A stretch of DNA of 64,000 nucleotides from WTGA01 sp965214055 (GCA_965214055.1 OZ243931.1:1302001-1366000); one strand, 5' to 3'; positions 33,978 to 42,742 are shown, counted from the first letter of the stretch. A program made the numbers and translations. The notes: generated by a model from the sequence alone, not told the origin.

Positions 33978-34940
33978 CTATTTCAGCCCGGCGTTCATCC
34001 AGGGCAAATTTTTCAGGGAAACATTCCCTCCCGAGATCAGCACCCCCACCCGCTTTCCTTCAAACAGCCACCGGTTGTTCAGGATGGTCGCCAACGGCAC
34101 CCCGCTGCTTGGCTCGATGACCATTTTCATTCTTTCCCAGGTGAGGTACATGGCCTGGATGATCTCGTCCTCCGTTGCGAGCAGCACGTCTTTCACATGC
34201 CGGGATACGAAATGCCACGTCCGTGGACGCAGACTGGTCCGTAATCCGTCCGCCACCGTCATTGGAGTGTCGTCCTCGATCATCCGTCCGGCCCGCAGTG
34301 AGCGGCAGGCATCATCGGCATTTTTTGGTTCTGCGGCATAGATTTGGGTATCCGGGGACATGCCGGACATGCCCAGACAGGTGCCGGATATCAATCCACC
34401 CCCACCGATGGGGGCCACTACGGCATCCAGGGGACCCACTTCCTCGTGCAATTCGCACGCACAGGTTGCCTGGCCCGCAATGACCCGGGGGTCGTTATAG
34501 GGATGGACAAAATGCGCCCCGGTTTCCTCCACCAGTGCTTCCAGCAGGGTTTCCCGGGCAGCGGTGGTTGGATCGCATTCCAGGATTTCACCACCATAGT
34601 CCCGGACCGCCGCTTTTTTTTCTTCCGGGGCATTTCGTGGCATGACGGCCGTGGCCTGAATTCCGCGACATCCGGCGGCATAACTCAGTGCCGCGGCGTG
34701 ATTGCCGGAGGAGTGGGTGGCCACCCCTTTTTCGGCCTGTTCCTCCGACAGGCTGAAGACCGCATTGGAAGCACCCCGGACTTTGAATGCCCCGGTTTTC
34801 TGGAAATTCTCGCACTTGAAAAACAAGGTGGCCCCGGTGAGCTCATCGATGTAACGGGAGGTGACAACGGGAGTGGTATGGATATAGGGTCTGATTCGCT
34901 CCCGTGCCCCAAGGACATCTTGGAAGGTGGGGAGGTACAT
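33978..34940 (-). CDS. bhcB: Beta-hydroxyaspartate dehydratase, BhcB-like
   Basis: 320 residues. Fold-type II PLP enzyme of the serine/threonine dehydratase family, with the PLP Lys in KTGAFKVRGASNAVF, SSGNHAAALSYAA, the Gly-rich phosphate loop APIGGGGLISGTCLGMS and GVLISGGNVSL. Its start MYLPTFQDVLGARERIRPYIHTTP and its position 22 nt after a BhcA-type aminotransferase, with a divergent IclR gene beyond, match the bhcRAB order of the beta-hydroxyaspartate cycle. It would convert erythro-beta-hydroxyaspartate to iminosuccinate. Alternative: a threonine or serine dehydratase. Confidence 0.8.
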   Translation of the reverse strand: MYLPTFQDVLGARERIRPYIHTTPVVTSRYIDELTGATLFFKCENFQKTGAFKVRGASNAVFSLSEEQAEKGVATHSSGNHAAALSYAAGCRGIQATAVMPRNAPEEKKAAVRDYGGEILECDPTTAARETLLEALVEETGAHFVHPYNDPRVIAGQATCACELHEEVGPLDAVVAPIGGGGLISGTCLGMSGMSPDTQIYAAEPKNADDACRSLRAGRMIEDDTPMTVADGLRTSLRPRTWHFVSRHVKDVLLATEDEIIQAMYLTWERMKMVIEPSSGVPLATILNNRWLFEGKRVGVLISGGNVSLKNLPWMNAGLK

Positions 34941-34962
34941 GTTCTGGATGGTTTCGCAGTAA

Positions 34963-36141
34963 TCAGGCGGCCAGACGAGCGGTCTGGCGATAGTATTGCT
35001 GGGCTGCGGCCACACCGGAACCGAGGGAGATGGGATAGTCCAGGTCTTTCATTGCCATTTCAATGGCCGCCAGGCCGGAGAGCATCGTGACATCGGACAG
35101 TGCCCCCAAATGCCCAATCCGAAAGGCTTTCCCTGCCATTTTTCCAAGCCCGACACCAAAGGACAGGCCATATCGTTCATAGACATGATTGGTCAGCACA
35201 TCACTGTCCAGGTCCTCGGGAACATAAATGGCACTGACCGTATCGGAATACAGATCACGGGATTTTGCACACAGCTCCAGCCCCCAGGCCGCCACCGCCG
35301 CGCGGACACCTTCGGCGATGCGGTGATGACGGGAAAATACGTTTTCCAGCCCTTCCTCATTGAGCATGTCGAGGCTTTCCCGCAGGCCGTTGATGAGCTG
35401 GACAGGGGGGGTATAGGGATACCCCCCGTGTTGGTTCAGTGCCAGCATGTCACGAAAATCAAAAAAACAACGGGGGCACTTTGCACGGTGGATGGACTCC
35501 AGTGCCTTGCTGCTGGCCGCCACAATGGCCATCCCCGCCGCCAGCATGAACCCTTTCTGGGAACCGGATACCGCCAGGTCGACGCCCCAGTCCTCCATCC
35601 GGAAGTCCATGCTGGCCAGGGAACTGACGCAGTCGACGTACAGCATTGCCGGGTGGTGGCTGTCATCCATGGCCTGCCGGACACCGGCAACATCACTGCG
35701 CACCCCCGTGGCGGTTTCATTGTGCGTGACCAGTACCGCCTTGATTTCATGGTTGTCGTCCAAGGCCAGTCTTTCCCGGTAATAGTCCAGGGGGGCACCG
35801 GTACCCCAGTCACAGTCGACAAACTCCACGTCCAGTCCGTGTCGAATGCACAGGTCGATCCACTTGTGGGAGAACAGGCCGTATCGGGCCGCCAGCACCC
35901 GGTCCCCCGGCGACAGGGTGTTGGTGACGGCTGCCTCCCATCCCCCGGTGCCGCTGGCCGGAAAAATAAAGACTTCGCCCTCTTTCAGCCTGTAGATTTC
36001 CTTCAAATTTGCCAGCAACGGCAGCAGAACATCGATGTAGTCCGGGGCGCGGTGGTCCCGGGTTGGGATGTTCATGGCGGCCCGAAGGCGTTCAGGGATA
36101 TTTGTCGGCCCGGGTATAAACACGGGATTTTGTGGGTTCAT
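34963..36141 (-). CDS. bhcA: Class V aminotransferase, BhcA-like aspartate-glyoxylate aminotransferase
   Basis: 392 residues. FIPGPTNIPERLRAAMNIPTRDHR is the glyoxylate-aminotransferase signature. VFIFPASGTGGWEAAVTNTL binds PLP phosphate, and the Schiff-base Lys is in DLAVSGSQKGFMLAAGMAIV. The end LGSGVAAAQQYYR is typical. By family it makes glycine from glyoxylate with aspartate (BhcA) or serine (Sga) as donor; the adjacent bhcB and bhcR homologues favour BhcA. Start: ATG at 36141; an in-frame ATG at 36198 is possible. Confidence 0.82.
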   Translation of the reverse strand: MNPQNPVFIPGPTNIPERLRAAMNIPTRDHRAPDYIDVLLPLLANLKEIYRLKEGEVFIFPASGTGGWEAAVTNTLSPGDRVLAARYGLFSHKWIDLCIRHGLDVEFVDCDWGTGAPLDYYRERLALDDNHEIKAVLVTHNETATGVRSDVAGVRQAMDDSHHPAMLYVDCVSSLASMDFRMEDWGVDLAVSGSQKGFMLAAGMAIVAASSKALESIHRAKCPRCFFDFRDMLALNQHGGYPYTPPVQLINGLRESLDMLNEEGLENVFSRHHRIAEGVRAAVAAWGLELCAKSRDLYSDTVSAIYVPEDLDSDVLTNHVYERYGLSFGVGLGKMAGKAFRIGHLGALSDVTMLSGLAAIEMAMKDLDYPISLGSGVAAAQQYYRQTARLAA

Positions 36142-36211
36142 GGCAGGATCGGGTGTTTTCGGAATCTGAAGTATAGGGGGCATCCAGACAGGAATCAATT
36201 TTTTTAAAATA

Positions 36212-36230
36212 TATTTCCATTTTAGAAATA
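36212..36230. promoter_or_regulatory. Candidate BhcR/IclR-type operator
   Basis: A perfect inverted repeat TATTTC-N7-GAAATA lies in the very AT-rich bhcA-bhcR divergent region, about 71 nt before bhcA and 89 nt before bhcR. IclR-family sites are AT-rich palindromes of this size, so it is a reasonable binding site for the adjacent regulator. It has not been compared with a known BhcR site. Confidence 0.4.
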
Positions 36231-36318
36231 AATTCGTATAATATTGATATATAAGTAATAATATTTTCCATAAATCCGTTTATTTCAGCACGGAAAAATA
36301 ATTTTTCATAACCTGCTC

Positions 36319-37197
36319 TTGGATTTCAACCGGCATCGCTGTCACGTGATAAAACAGAAAACACTCTCAAAACGGCCCAGGGGCCGGCCAAGGCTGCAGC
36401 CGGAGACCAAGTCTTTTAATTCGGTCCGGGCCCTTGACCGGGGCATGACGCTGTTGCGTGCTCTTAGCGCGGATACCGGCATGATCCTGACGGACATCGC
36501 ACTGACGGTTGAGCTGCCTCCATCCACAACCCACCGGATGCTCATCACACTGCAACAGCAGGGGTTTGCGGAATTCAACGAATCCACGCAAAAATGGTCG
36601 GTGGGCCTGGAAGCGTTTCGCGTGGGTAACGCCTACCTGAACAATACCAACCTGGTGGAAGTGGCCCGAAAAACGCTGTACCGGCTGATGGAAGAAACCG
36701 GAGAAACGGCCAACCTCGGAATCGCCAGTCACGGCATGGTGGTTTTTATCAGCCAGGTGGAAACGGAGAACCCGATCCGGGCATTTTACCGGCCCGGGAC
36801 ACGCAGTCACATGCATGCGTCCGGGGTTGGCAAGGCCCTGCTGTCCAGTTTGCCCCGGTACGAGGTGGAAAGAATCCTGAAAAAACCCGGTTTGCCCGAA
36901 TTCACCCCCAATACATGGACTTCCCTGGATGCATTGCATGCGGACCTCGAAATTTCAAGAAACCGGGGATGGGCCCTGGATGATGAAGAGCGGTATCTGG
37001 GCATGCGCTGCATCGCGTCCAACGTTCACAATTCATTCGGTGAAGCGGTTGCCGCAATTTCCATATCCGGCCCCACGGTGCGGTTCCCGGTGGACACCAT
37101 CCAGAAACTGGGTCCCAGGGTCCAGCAGGCTGCCCGGGCAGTGACCGGAATGATGGGCGGGACCGCTCCGGAACCGGCGGTTTTCCCGAAACCGTAG
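36319..37197 (+). CDS. bhcR: IclR-family transcriptional regulator, BhcR-like
   Basis: 292 residues. After a basic arm (SKRPRGRPRLQPETK) comes a winged helix (SVRALDRGMTLLRALSADTG, LPPSTTHRMLITLQQQGFAEF). The IclR effector domain follows (ANLGIASHGMVVFISQVETENPIRAFYRPGTRSHMHASGVGKALLSSLP, GWALDDEERYLGMRCIASNVHN). The start is uncertain: TTG at 36319 opens the frame and a GTG at 36346 is an alternative. It is divergent from bhcAB, as in Paracoccus, where BhcR senses glyoxylate. It likely controls bhcAB through the palindrome in the shared promoter region. Confidence 0.85.
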   Translation: MDFNRHRCHVIKQKTLSKRPRGRPRLQPETKSFNSVRALDRGMTLLRALSADTGMILTDIALTVELPPSTTHRMLITLQQQGFAEFNESTQKWSVGLEAFRVGNAYLNNTNLVEVARKTLYRLMEETGETANLGIASHGMVVFISQVETENPIRAFYRPGTRSHMHASGVGKALLSSLPRYEVERILKKPGLPEFTPNTWTSLDALHADLEISRNRGWALDDEERYLGMRCIASNVHNSFGEAVAAISISGPTVRFPVDTIQKLGPRVQQAARAVTGMMGGTAPEPAVFPKP

Positions 37198-37225
37198 CCG
37201 CGGAAACGGAACGCAGCGGTCCGGG

Positions 37226-38098
37226 CTACAGTCGGGCTGCCCTGCGGGCGGCACGGTTCGAGTGGGAGAGAATGTACAACCCGGACCCGGCGATCAAAGC
37301 GATTCCGGTTACCATGGAGGCGGTGGGAATCTCATCCCATATGGCATACCCCCAACCCACTGAAACCAGGATTCCGGTAAACAGGAAGGGAGCGATAAAC
37401 GACAGTTCCCCAAGCCGTATGGCCTGGATCTGGAAAAAGAATCCGGTGCTCAACAGCACCGAACTTGCGAACAATCCGGCGAGATGGCGGAATTCCACGG
37501 GATGCCAGTCGAATGCGGAAACAGCACCCCCTGCCAGTGTGACCAGAACCAGAGTAGAGAGCACCACATGCTTGGAGTCAATTCCGGCATCGAGTTGTCG
37601 GGTAAGAAGGTCCCGCATCACCACGAAACCAGCCGCCGCCAGGGGCAGAAACATCGGCCATGAAAATTCCGATCCAAACGGGTTGGTGACGCACAGCACG
37701 CCCGCAAACCCTGTGATCACCGCAAGCCACCGGGCCAGGGCGACTTTCTCCTTCAATACGAGTGCAGAACACACGGTCAGCAGTATGGGGGAAGTCCAGA
37801 CCAGGGTGGATGCGGTTGCGATGGGAAGCATGCTCAAACCGGTAACGAAGCAGACCGTCGCCAGGCATTCAGCCCCGGCCCTGGCCAGGTTGAACCGGTC
37901 CAGCATGGACGGTGACAGCAGTTGATTTCCAGTGACCCGGATCAGCAACCCGAATACCACCACCGCAATGGTCCCTCGAATGAAGAGAATCTGCCCAATC
38001 CCCAGGTCTTCACTGGTGACTTTGAGTATTGCATCGTTGGATGAAATCATTGCCATGGAGGCGACAATCATCCAGGCAGCCCTTGCGTTGGCATTCAT
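37226..38098 (-). CDS. EamA/DMT-superfamily transporter
   Basis: 290 residues with ten hydrophobic spans and two EamA repeats (e.g. GIGQILFIRGTIAVVVFGLLIRVTG and the second-half LSFIAPFLFTGILVSVGWGYAIWDEIPTASMVTGIALIAGSGLYIL). DMT carriers export amino acids and other metabolites, and the substrate is unknown here. The ATG at 38098 is used; a GTG at 38134 would add 12 residues. It lies between bhcR (convergent) and glcB (same strand). Confidence 0.85.
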   Translation of the reverse strand: MNANARAAWMIVASMAMISSNDAILKVTSEDLGIGQILFIRGTIAVVVFGLLIRVTGNQLLSPSMLDRFNLARAGAECLATVCFVTGLSMLPIATASTLVWTSPILLTVCSALVLKEKVALARWLAVITGFAGVLCVTNPFGSEFSWPMFLPLAAAGFVVMRDLLTRQLDAGIDSKHVVLSTLVLVTLAGGAVSAFDWHPVEFRHLAGLFASSVLLSTGFFFQIQAIRLGELSFIAPFLFTGILVSVGWGYAIWDEIPTASMVTGIALIAGSGLYILSHSNRAARRAARL

Positions 38099-38190
38099 GA
38101 TGGTCAGGGGTTGAAGTATGTCGGAAGCAGGCACCCGAAAGGAAGCCCCCGGATCCTGGAAGCCCGGCCGGAATGCGCCATTTCAGGGTG

Positions 38191-40359
38191 TCAGGACCGT
38201 GTCGCCTTGAATTCCCTGCGGCGGGTGTGCAGGACCGATTCGGTGTAGCCGTTGGGGATGTCGCGACCCCGGAAAACCAGGTCCAGTGAGGCCTGGAAAG
38301 CGATACTGGTATCAAAATCATCCGACAGGTTCCGATAGTCCGGATCGCGCGAATTTTGCCTGTCCACAACCCCGGCCATTTTTTCAAAAACCTTTCTTAC
38401 CTGGCTTTTGGTGGTCAATCCATGATGCAGCCAGTTGGCAATGTGCTGACTGGAAATGCGCAAGGTGGCCCGGTCCTCCATGAGGGCCACATCACTGTTA
38501 TCCGGAACCTTGGAACAGCCCACCCCGGAATCAATCCATCTCACCACGTACCCCAGGATACTCTGGGCATTGTTTTCCAGCTCCTTCACCACCGTGCTGT
38601 GGTTGACGGTCCGTTCTCCCAGAACCGGGATGATCAGAATGTCCTCCAGATTGGTTCCCCCGCTGTCCGCAAGGGCCAGCTGGCGGGTCGCCACATTGAC
38701 CTGGTGGTAATGCATGACGTGGAGGGCGGCGGCAGTGGGGGAAGGTACCCACGCGGTACTGGCCCCGGCCCTGGGATGTGCAATTTTCTCTTCCATCATG
38801 GCTCTCATGTTGTCCGGGGCGGCCCACATGCCCTTGCCAATCTGCCCATGTCCCGGTAACCCGGTCTCAAGGCCGATATCCACGTTCCAGTCTTCGTAGG
38901 CCAGGAGCCAGGGAGCATGCTTGATATCGTTCTTGGGAATCACTGCACCGGCTTCCATGCAACTGTGAATTTCATCCCCGGTGCGGTCCAGAAACCCGGT
39001 GTTGATGAAAACCACCCTGTCCTGTGCCATGCGTATGCATTCCCTGAGATTCACGGTGGTGCGGCGCTCTTCATCCATAATGCCGATTTTCATTGTTTTT
39101 CTTTCGAGGTTCAGGGTCTCTTCCACACGCTCGAACAATTCAACGGCCGCGGCCACCTCTTCCGGCCCATGCATTTTCGGTTTGACCACATAGATACTGC
39201 CGGTGCGGCTGTTCCGAAATGGTCCCTTCCCATCCAGGTCATGCCTGGCCGCCAGGGCGGTGACCATGGCATCAAGAAAAGATTCCGGGATCTCTTCGCC
39301 ATTGCAGGTCACCGCGTCCGTGTACATGTGCGAGCCGACATTGCGCACGAACATCAGACTGCGACCCTGCAAGGTAAAGGGTTTGCCGTCCGGTCCGGTA
39401 TATTCGCGGTCTGGCTCGAGCTTTCTGTCGAGCATCTTGCCGTGTTTCCGGAAGGTTGCCGTGAGGTCGCCCCGCATCAGGCCGGCCCAGTTCCGGTACA
39501 CCCTGGTTTTGTCCTCGGCATCCACCGCGGCCACGGCATCCTCGCAATCCATGATCGTGGTCAGGGCGGATTCGACGATGACATCGTAGATGCCGGCCAG
39601 GTCGCCGCGACCGATAAAATAGCCTTCGCCGATGCACAGATCAATATGGAGGTTGTTGTGCCGGAACAGAATATTGGTTGGCGAGTCCGGGTCTCCGCAA
39701 AATCCCGCAAAACATTCACGCCAACCCAACCCCGTCTCGCTGCCATCTCCCATCACCACCACCAGCTTGCCTGACTTCACCTTGTATTTCACCGCGTAGG
39801 CATGGCTGCCCGTTGCAAGGGGTACGACCTGGTCAAGAAACTCCCGGACATACCGGATGACCTGGACACCCCGGACCGGGTTGTATTTTGCGGTCTTTTT
39901 GCACCCTTCCACTTCCAGGACAATGTCTGAACCGTACAACGCATCGTACAGGCTGTGCCATCTCGCATTCGCGGCATTCAATGCATAGCGTGCATTGTCC
40001 AGGGGAACCACCAGTTGCGGTGCGGAGATTTCGGCAATCTCGGAATCGACGTTTTGCGTACTGACCTGGAAACGGTCTCCATCGGGGACCAGGTATCCGA
40101 TGGTTTCCAGGAATGTCCGGTAGGTCCCGGTATCCACGGGTCCGGGGTTGGCCTGGTGCCATTCGTCCAGTTGCCGCTGAAAGTCGTCACGTTTCTCCAG
40201 CAGAGCCCTGTTTTTGGGAGCCAGGTCCCGGGTGATCTCTTTCAGTCCGCTCCAGAATTGATCCGGGGCCACCCCGGTACCGGGTAAAATCTCATTCTGG
40301 ATCAACGCATGCAGTCCCGGATCAATGCTTAATCCACAGGTTTCGATTCGTGCTGCCAT
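38191..40359 (-). CDS. glcB: Malate synthase G
   Basis: 722 residues, the normal length for the G isoform. MAARIETCGLSIDPGLHALIQNEILPGTGV, MDCEDAVAAVDAEDKTRVYRNWAGLMRGDL, KPKMHGPEEVAAAVELFERVEETL, MGIMDEERRTTVNL-type stretch and AGASTAWVPSPTAAALHVMHYHQVNV are diagnostic. It condenses glyoxylate with acetyl-CoA to malate. In this neighbourhood it is a sink for glyoxylate from the purine genes and acetyl-CoA from xsc/pta. It has its own AT-rich promoter region. Confidence 0.96.
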   Translation of the reverse strand: MAARIETCGLSIDPGLHALIQNEILPGTGVAPDQFWSGLKEITRDLAPKNRALLEKRDDFQRQLDEWHQANPGPVDTGTYRTFLETIGYLVPDGDRFQVSTQNVDSEIAEISAPQLVVPLDNARYALNAANARWHSLYDALYGSDIVLEVEGCKKTAKYNPVRGVQVIRYVREFLDQVVPLATGSHAYAVKYKVKSGKLVVVMGDGSETGLGWRECFAGFCGDPDSPTNILFRHNNLHIDLCIGEGYFIGRGDLAGIYDVIVESALTTIMDCEDAVAAVDAEDKTRVYRNWAGLMRGDLTATFRKHGKMLDRKLEPDREYTGPDGKPFTLQGRSLMFVRNVGSHMYTDAVTCNGEEIPESFLDAMVTALAARHDLDGKGPFRNSRTGSIYVVKPKMHGPEEVAAAVELFERVEETLNLERKTMKIGIMDEERRTTVNLRECIRMAQDRVVFINTGFLDRTGDEIHSCMEAGAVIPKNDIKHAPWLLAYEDWNVDIGLETGLPGHGQIGKGMWAAPDNMRAMMEEKIAHPRAGASTAWVPSPTAAALHVMHYHQVNVATRQLALADSGGTNLEDILIIPVLGERTVNHSTVVKELENNAQSILGYVVRWIDSGVGCSKVPDNSDVALMEDRATLRISSQHIANWLHHGLTTKSQVRKVFEKMAGVVDRQNSRDPDYRNLSDDFDTSIAFQASLDLVFRGRDIPNGYTESVLHTRRREFKATRS

Positions 40360-40402
40360 CTTTTTGTGATGTATTATCAGTAAAACTAATGAATACGCCA
40401 AA

Positions 40403-40427
40403 TTAAACATTATAGTTGTAAGTTTAA
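40403..40427 (-). promoter_or_regulatory. Candidate glcB promoter with overlapping inverted repeat
   Basis: A minus-strand TATAAT at 40414-40409 lies about 50 nt upstream of the glcB ATG in an AT-rich stretch. It sits within the inverted repeat TTAAAC (40403-40408)/GTTTAA (40422-40427). The -35 is poor. The repeat over the -10 may be a repressor site. Confidence 0.35.
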
Positions 40428-40508
40428 CAAGCGAATTATCCAGGAAAGTCATGCCGGAGGATGGCCTCTTCCCGTGCCGGGAAAAAGGTGGGCAATCCGT
40501 CCATGGCG

Positions 40509-40552
40509 TTGATTCAGGCAAAATGGGACGCTCTTCAACCGTCGTATTTGCG
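40509..40552 (+). repeat. Left copy of a ~45-bp direct repeat bracketing the XRE-ImmA/PIN islet
   Basis: Aligned by eye with 42695-42739: about 37 of 45 columns are identical, with one gap, including an 11-base exact core CTCTTCAACCG. Both copies run in the same direction. Confidence 0.65.
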
Positions 40553-40707
40553 CATTTGGTCGTCTATGCCAAGCCGGCCGGATAGTGGGGTTTTCGGGCC
40601 GGACGCGGTCAGTGATCGAAATACACCGGATAAGATTTTACGATTTTGAGGAAAACCTGCGAACTTAAGCTTATTTCGATATGAAGTGCTGACTCCTTCC
40701 TTTTGTA

Positions 40708-40932
40708 TTACCCCCTCGGGGGGAAAGGGTCTTTGCCATAGGTATTGCGCTCGCGGATTCGGCCATTTTTGCCATGGATAAACATCTCGGAACCTTGTTT
40801 GCGCGCGATCTCACGGGCTGCTCCGATAGCTTCCCTCTGTGTTGAGTGGACGGAAGTAGCTCTCCCATTACCCGCACCCTTCACGGCCCAACCACGAGAA
40901 TGGGGTACAACATGCTGATTTTTCTCACACAT
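40708..40932 (-). CDS. DUF2188 small protein
   Basis: 74 residues. KNQHVVPHSRGWAVKGAGNGRATSVHSTQREAI followed by AREIARKQGSEMFIHGKNGRIRERNTYGKDPFPP is the full DUF2188 pattern (HVVP...GW.V...A...T..EA...AR..A...G.E..IH..DG.I.....YG.DP.PP). Its function is not known. The ATG at 40932 has GAGG 4 nt upstream, better than 40956. It is divergent from the XRE-ImmA gene inside the repeat-bracketed islet, and the surrounding DNA is more AT-rich than the flanking operons. Confidence 0.75.
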   Translation of the reverse strand: MCEKNQHVVPHSRGWAVKGAGNGRATSVHSTQREAIGAAREIARKQGSEMFIHGKNGRIRERNTYGKDPFPPRG

Positions 40933-41039
40933 CTTGCCTCTGAAATGTTGATTCAAGTTGAAACAATTACAATCCCTGGTTTAATTTTATATTACAATAT
41001 TGCGTATATCAACCTTTTATAAAGTGGAGGGCGAAAACG

Positions 41040-42122
41040 GTGTTTGGACAAAGATTGCGGTTGGCAAGAAAGAAGGCTGGCCTGTCGATGCAGGCGCTGG
41101 CCAATAGTATTTCACCAAAGGTCAGCGCACAGGCGATCAGCAAATACGAAGCCGGCAAGATGATGCCGTCCTCGACTGTTCTGGTTGGTCTCGGCAAGGC
41201 CCTCGGGGTGTCTCTCGATTTCCTGATGGGTGGGCAGGTCGAAGAGCTAATCGGAACCAAGTTTCGCAAACACTCAGGCACCTCGGTGCAAGATCGGGCA
41301 AAGGTTGAAGTGGTAGTAATCGAAAAGCTGGAAGACTATCTGGCTATTGAGGATATCCTTGAACTGGTACCACCCGATGATCCGTTCAGGGACCTCGTTG
41401 TCGATCAGATTGAAAGCCTTGATGCGGTCGATGAAATTGCCTGCGAGTTGCGAAAGGAATGGAGGCTCGGGGTCGACCCGATCCCGAGCATGACCGCACT
41501 ACTCGAAGACAAGGGGATCAAGGTGATCGAAGGAGACCTCCCGGAACGTTTTGATGGACTGGCTTGTGATGTGCAACGGAGTGGCGAAAAACCTCAAATA
41601 CATGTCATTGTTGTGTCCAGCCGGACGAATATTGAACGCAAACGGTTCAACCTTGCCCATGAACTGGCGCACCGTGTTATCCGTGCAACCGGCAATCCCA
41701 ATATCGGTCTCGAAAAAGCGATGAACCGTTTCGCAGGTGCGTTTCTCGTACCGAGCAAACATCTGGTCAATGAAACCGGCCCGCATCGGTGCAGGTTGAC
41801 CTATCATGAGATCATGCATCTGAAACGATTCTATGGGGTTTCAGCAGCGGCGATGCTGATGCGCCTTGAGCAGGTTGGTATTCTGCCACGAACCGTTGTC
41901 GAATATGCCTTTCGCACCTATGCCCGCCCTTGGCGAACCGTAGAGCCCGAACCGTTCCGCGACGATGAAGGCTTCGGAGCTTTTGAGCGGCCGCAGCGTT
42001 TCGAATGTCTGGTCTGGCGGGCATTGGGAGAAGAACTCATCTCCCCTGTTCGTGCAGCACAACTCCTTCGTCTCACCCTTTCCTCCGTCGAACAGGAGAT
42101 CCGAGGGCCGCGTGGACAGTGA
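41040..42122 (+). CDS. XRE HTH plus ImmA/IrrE metallopeptidase regulator
   Basis: 360 residues. Residues ~1-60 are an XRE helix-turn-helix (RLRLARKKAGLSMQALANSI, AQAISKYEAGKMMPSSTVLVGLGKALGVSLDFL). Residues ~140-270 are an ImmA/IrrE (COG2856) peptidase with HExxH in RFNLAHELAHRVI and a downstream Glu/Asn-type ligand region (NRFAGAFLVPSKHLV). The GTG at 41040 has GGAGGG 8 nt upstream. Its TGA overlaps the GTG of the PIN-domain gene (GTGA), so the two are co-translated. Such HTH-peptidase proteins act as cleavable or cleaving regulators of mobile elements and as antitoxins. Here it likely controls the PIN partner. Confidence 0.88.
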   Translation: MFGQRLRLARKKAGLSMQALANSISPKVSAQAISKYEAGKMMPSSTVLVGLGKALGVSLDFLMGGQVEELIGTKFRKHSGTSVQDRAKVEVVVIEKLEDYLAIEDILELVPPDDPFRDLVVDQIESLDAVDEIACELRKEWRLGVDPIPSMTALLEDKGIKVIEGDLPERFDGLACDVQRSGEKPQIHVIVVSSRTNIERKRFNLAHELAHRVIRATGNPNIGLEKAMNRFAGAFLVPSKHLVNETGPHRCRLTYHEIMHLKRFYGVSAAAMLMRLEQVGILPRTVVEYAFRTYARPWRTVEPEPFRDDEGFGAFERPQRFECLVWRALGEELISPVRAAQLLRLTLSSVEQEIRGPRGQ

Positions 42123-42622
42123 CTCCTATCATTGTCAATGATACATCTTGCCTGATTGATCTTCGCAAAGGGCGATTGTTGCGCTTTCTATGTCGTTTAC
42201 CTCATCGCTTGATCGTACCCTTGCCGATCAGAGAATCCGAACTTCTGAATTTCACTGCACAGGAATGGGCACTGCTCGACAGCAACGGCATGGAAACCTA
42301 TGACCTGCCACCCGAGCAGATGGTAGATGTATTCGCGCTAAAGCGTCAGCATAGCCGCTTGTCGGGCAATGACTGCATCTGCCTCGTCACCGCACAATGT
42401 CATGAGAACAGTATCCTCCTGACCGGTGACCGCTTGCTCCGCAAGGCCGCAGAAGCAGTGGGGATACGGGTTCAAGGTGTACTGTGGGTCGTCGATGAGC
42501 TAAAGGCCGAAAATATCTGTGATGATGCTTTCCTGGTCTCGGCACTGGAAGTGTGGAAAGCGGACCGGTCAGTATTTCTTCCCGGTAATCTTATCGATCA
42601 TCGGCTTCATCGGTTTCGGTAA
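42119..42622 (+). CDS. PIN-domain putative ribonuclease toxin
   Basis: 167 residues, GTG start in a 4-base overlap with the XRE-ImmA gene. PIN-type acidic residues are seen in PIIVNDTSCLIDLRKG (Asp), IRESELLNF (Glu), LSGNDCICLVTA (Asp) and ILLTGDRLLRKAAEA (Asp), in the right order and spacing for a VapC-like nuclease. By family it would cleave RNA. The coupling to an HTH-ImmA protein suggests a toxin-antitoxin-like pair rather than a classic VapB antitoxin arrangement. Confidence 0.75.
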   Translation: MTPIIVNDTSCLIDLRKGRLLRFLCRLPHRLIVPLPIRESELLNFTAQEWALLDSNGMETYDLPPEQMVDVFALKRQHSRLSGNDCICLVTAQCHENSILLTGDRLLRKAAEAVGIRVQGVLWVVDELKAENICDDAFLVSALEVWKADRSVFLPGNLIDHRLHRFR

Positions 42623-42694
42623 GTGCGTCCGCCTTCCTCCATCTGTTTAATCGTTTGTGGGATGGGAATCTTCCTGACATAGACATCTTGATTT

Positions 42695-42739
42695 TTGAGT
42701 CAGGACAAAACGGAACACTCTTCAACCGCCGTAAATGCG
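42695..42739 (+). repeat. Right copy of the ~45-bp direct repeat bracketing the islet
   Basis: Partner of 40509-40552 in the same orientation, lying between the PIN gene and the end of allA. The distance between copies is about 2.2 kb. Confidence 0.65.
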
Positions 42740-42742
42740 TGG

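Noticed and set aside
40671..40877. 68-codon minus-strand frame overlapping the DUF2188 gene
   Set aside because: It is in a different frame from the DUF2188 protein, which has the complete domain pattern and a good ribosome-binding site.
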